Shown here: piece after piece, positions 63,966 through 64,000 of the stretch | How positions within the stretch are numbered: the first letter of the stretch is position 1 | Layout of the letters: each line of letters opens with the position of its first letter | From: Sphingobacteriales bacterium | Lineage (GTDB): Bacteria; Bacteroidota; Bacteroidia; Chitinophagales; Chitinophagaceae | Direction of reading: 5' to 3' | DNA length: 64,000 bases | NCBI GenBank assembly: GCA_027484425.1 | Contig: JAIXSZ010000043.1 | Span: 112,585 to 176,584, forward strand | The notes under the pieces: generated by a model | Told to the model about the DNA's origin: nothing | The model's database searches: none | The model's input: the letters and a program-made list of their open reading frames with translations, nothing else | Position numbers and translations under genes: made by a program

Positions 63966-64000
63966 TTTCCGGTTTGTTTCCGGTGTTTTCATGTGTTTTG
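63966..64000 (+). repeat. 35-bp direct repeat, copy 2, cut by the window end
   Basis: Perfect match to 63772-63806 over all 35 bases available. The true repeat may be longer. Confidence 0.85.

Noticed and set aside
1..64000. CRISPR arrays, prophage genes, transposases, rRNA, origin
   Set aside because: Looked for and not seen; the only short repeats are the terminators, palindromes, 11-bp and 35-bp copies listed.

Overview
The window is about 64 kb of chromosome from a Bacteroidota bacterium, most likely in or near the family Chitinophagaceae. The evidence is a type IX secretion (T9SS) C-terminal sorting tail on three proteins, families largely confined to the phylum (DUF4290, DUF4836, DUF3127), the long form of IspG, a short-form Psd, a fused alpha/beta E1 dehydrogenase, many SPI/SPII-exported proteins, almost no Shine-Dalgarno signals, and -7 promoter elements of the TAnnTTTG type. 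Species cannot be named from the sequence alone. No prophage, insertion sequence, CRISPR array, rRNA or origin was seen; there is one tRNA (His, minus strand).

Layout. 1-7.1 kb: UbiA-type prenyltransferase and Maf, then a minus-strand block (DUF4290 protein, universal stress protein, two lipoproteins, DUF3127 protein) with a plus-strand S4 protein in between. 7.2-18.6 kb: tRNA-His, a secreted M1 peptidase with T9SS tail, secreted proteins of unknown function, a small XRE regulator, ispG, an outer-membrane barrel, an orphan OmpR-type regulator and a repeat-rich T9SS-tailed protein. 18.6-19.8 kb: a small accessory patch with a twin palindrome and a GNAT-like/58-aa gene pair that resembles a toxin-antitoxin module. 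19.9-25.1 kb: the rimP-nusA-infB operon. 25.2-27.6 kb: tatC-rpiB, a Cys/Lys-rich exported peptide and psd. 27.9-31.1 kb: an ECF sigma factor followed by an 847-aa protein that joins a short cytoplasmic domain, one inner-membrane helix, a roughly 560-residue disordered linker and an outer-membrane barrel. 31.2-40.9 kb: a PLD-family synthase, a YdjM-like membrane protein, an M13 peptidase, a giant PKD-repeat T9SS protein and GlmM. 40.9-43.3 kb: an accessory island with a 53-aa antitoxin-like protein, a NADAR-domain protein flanked by an 11-bp direct repeat, and a nucleotidyltransferase/partner pair. 43.3-46.3 kb: log-methyltransferase-radC-xth, a tight minus-strand operon. 46.4-64 kb: fused E1 dehydrogenase, a lipoprotein, cmk, an EGF-like lipoprotein, an amidase, LptD, a tripartite histidine kinase, gamma-carbonic anhydrase, a His-rich CDF metal exporter, a TonB-dependent receptor and a secreted NUC1-type nuclease. 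The window ends inside a repeat with a 194-bp period.

Most genes are housekeeping or envelope functions: translation and transcription (infB, nusA, rimP, tRNA-His), isoprenoid, lipid and peptidoglycan precursors (ispG, UbiA, psd, PLD synthase, glmM), protein export (tatC), LPS assembly (lptD) and repair (radC, xth). The less ordinary material is the sigma/trans-envelope pair, the two toxin-antitoxin-like modules, the NADAR island, and a DUF3127 protein that ends like a single-strand DNA-binding protein.
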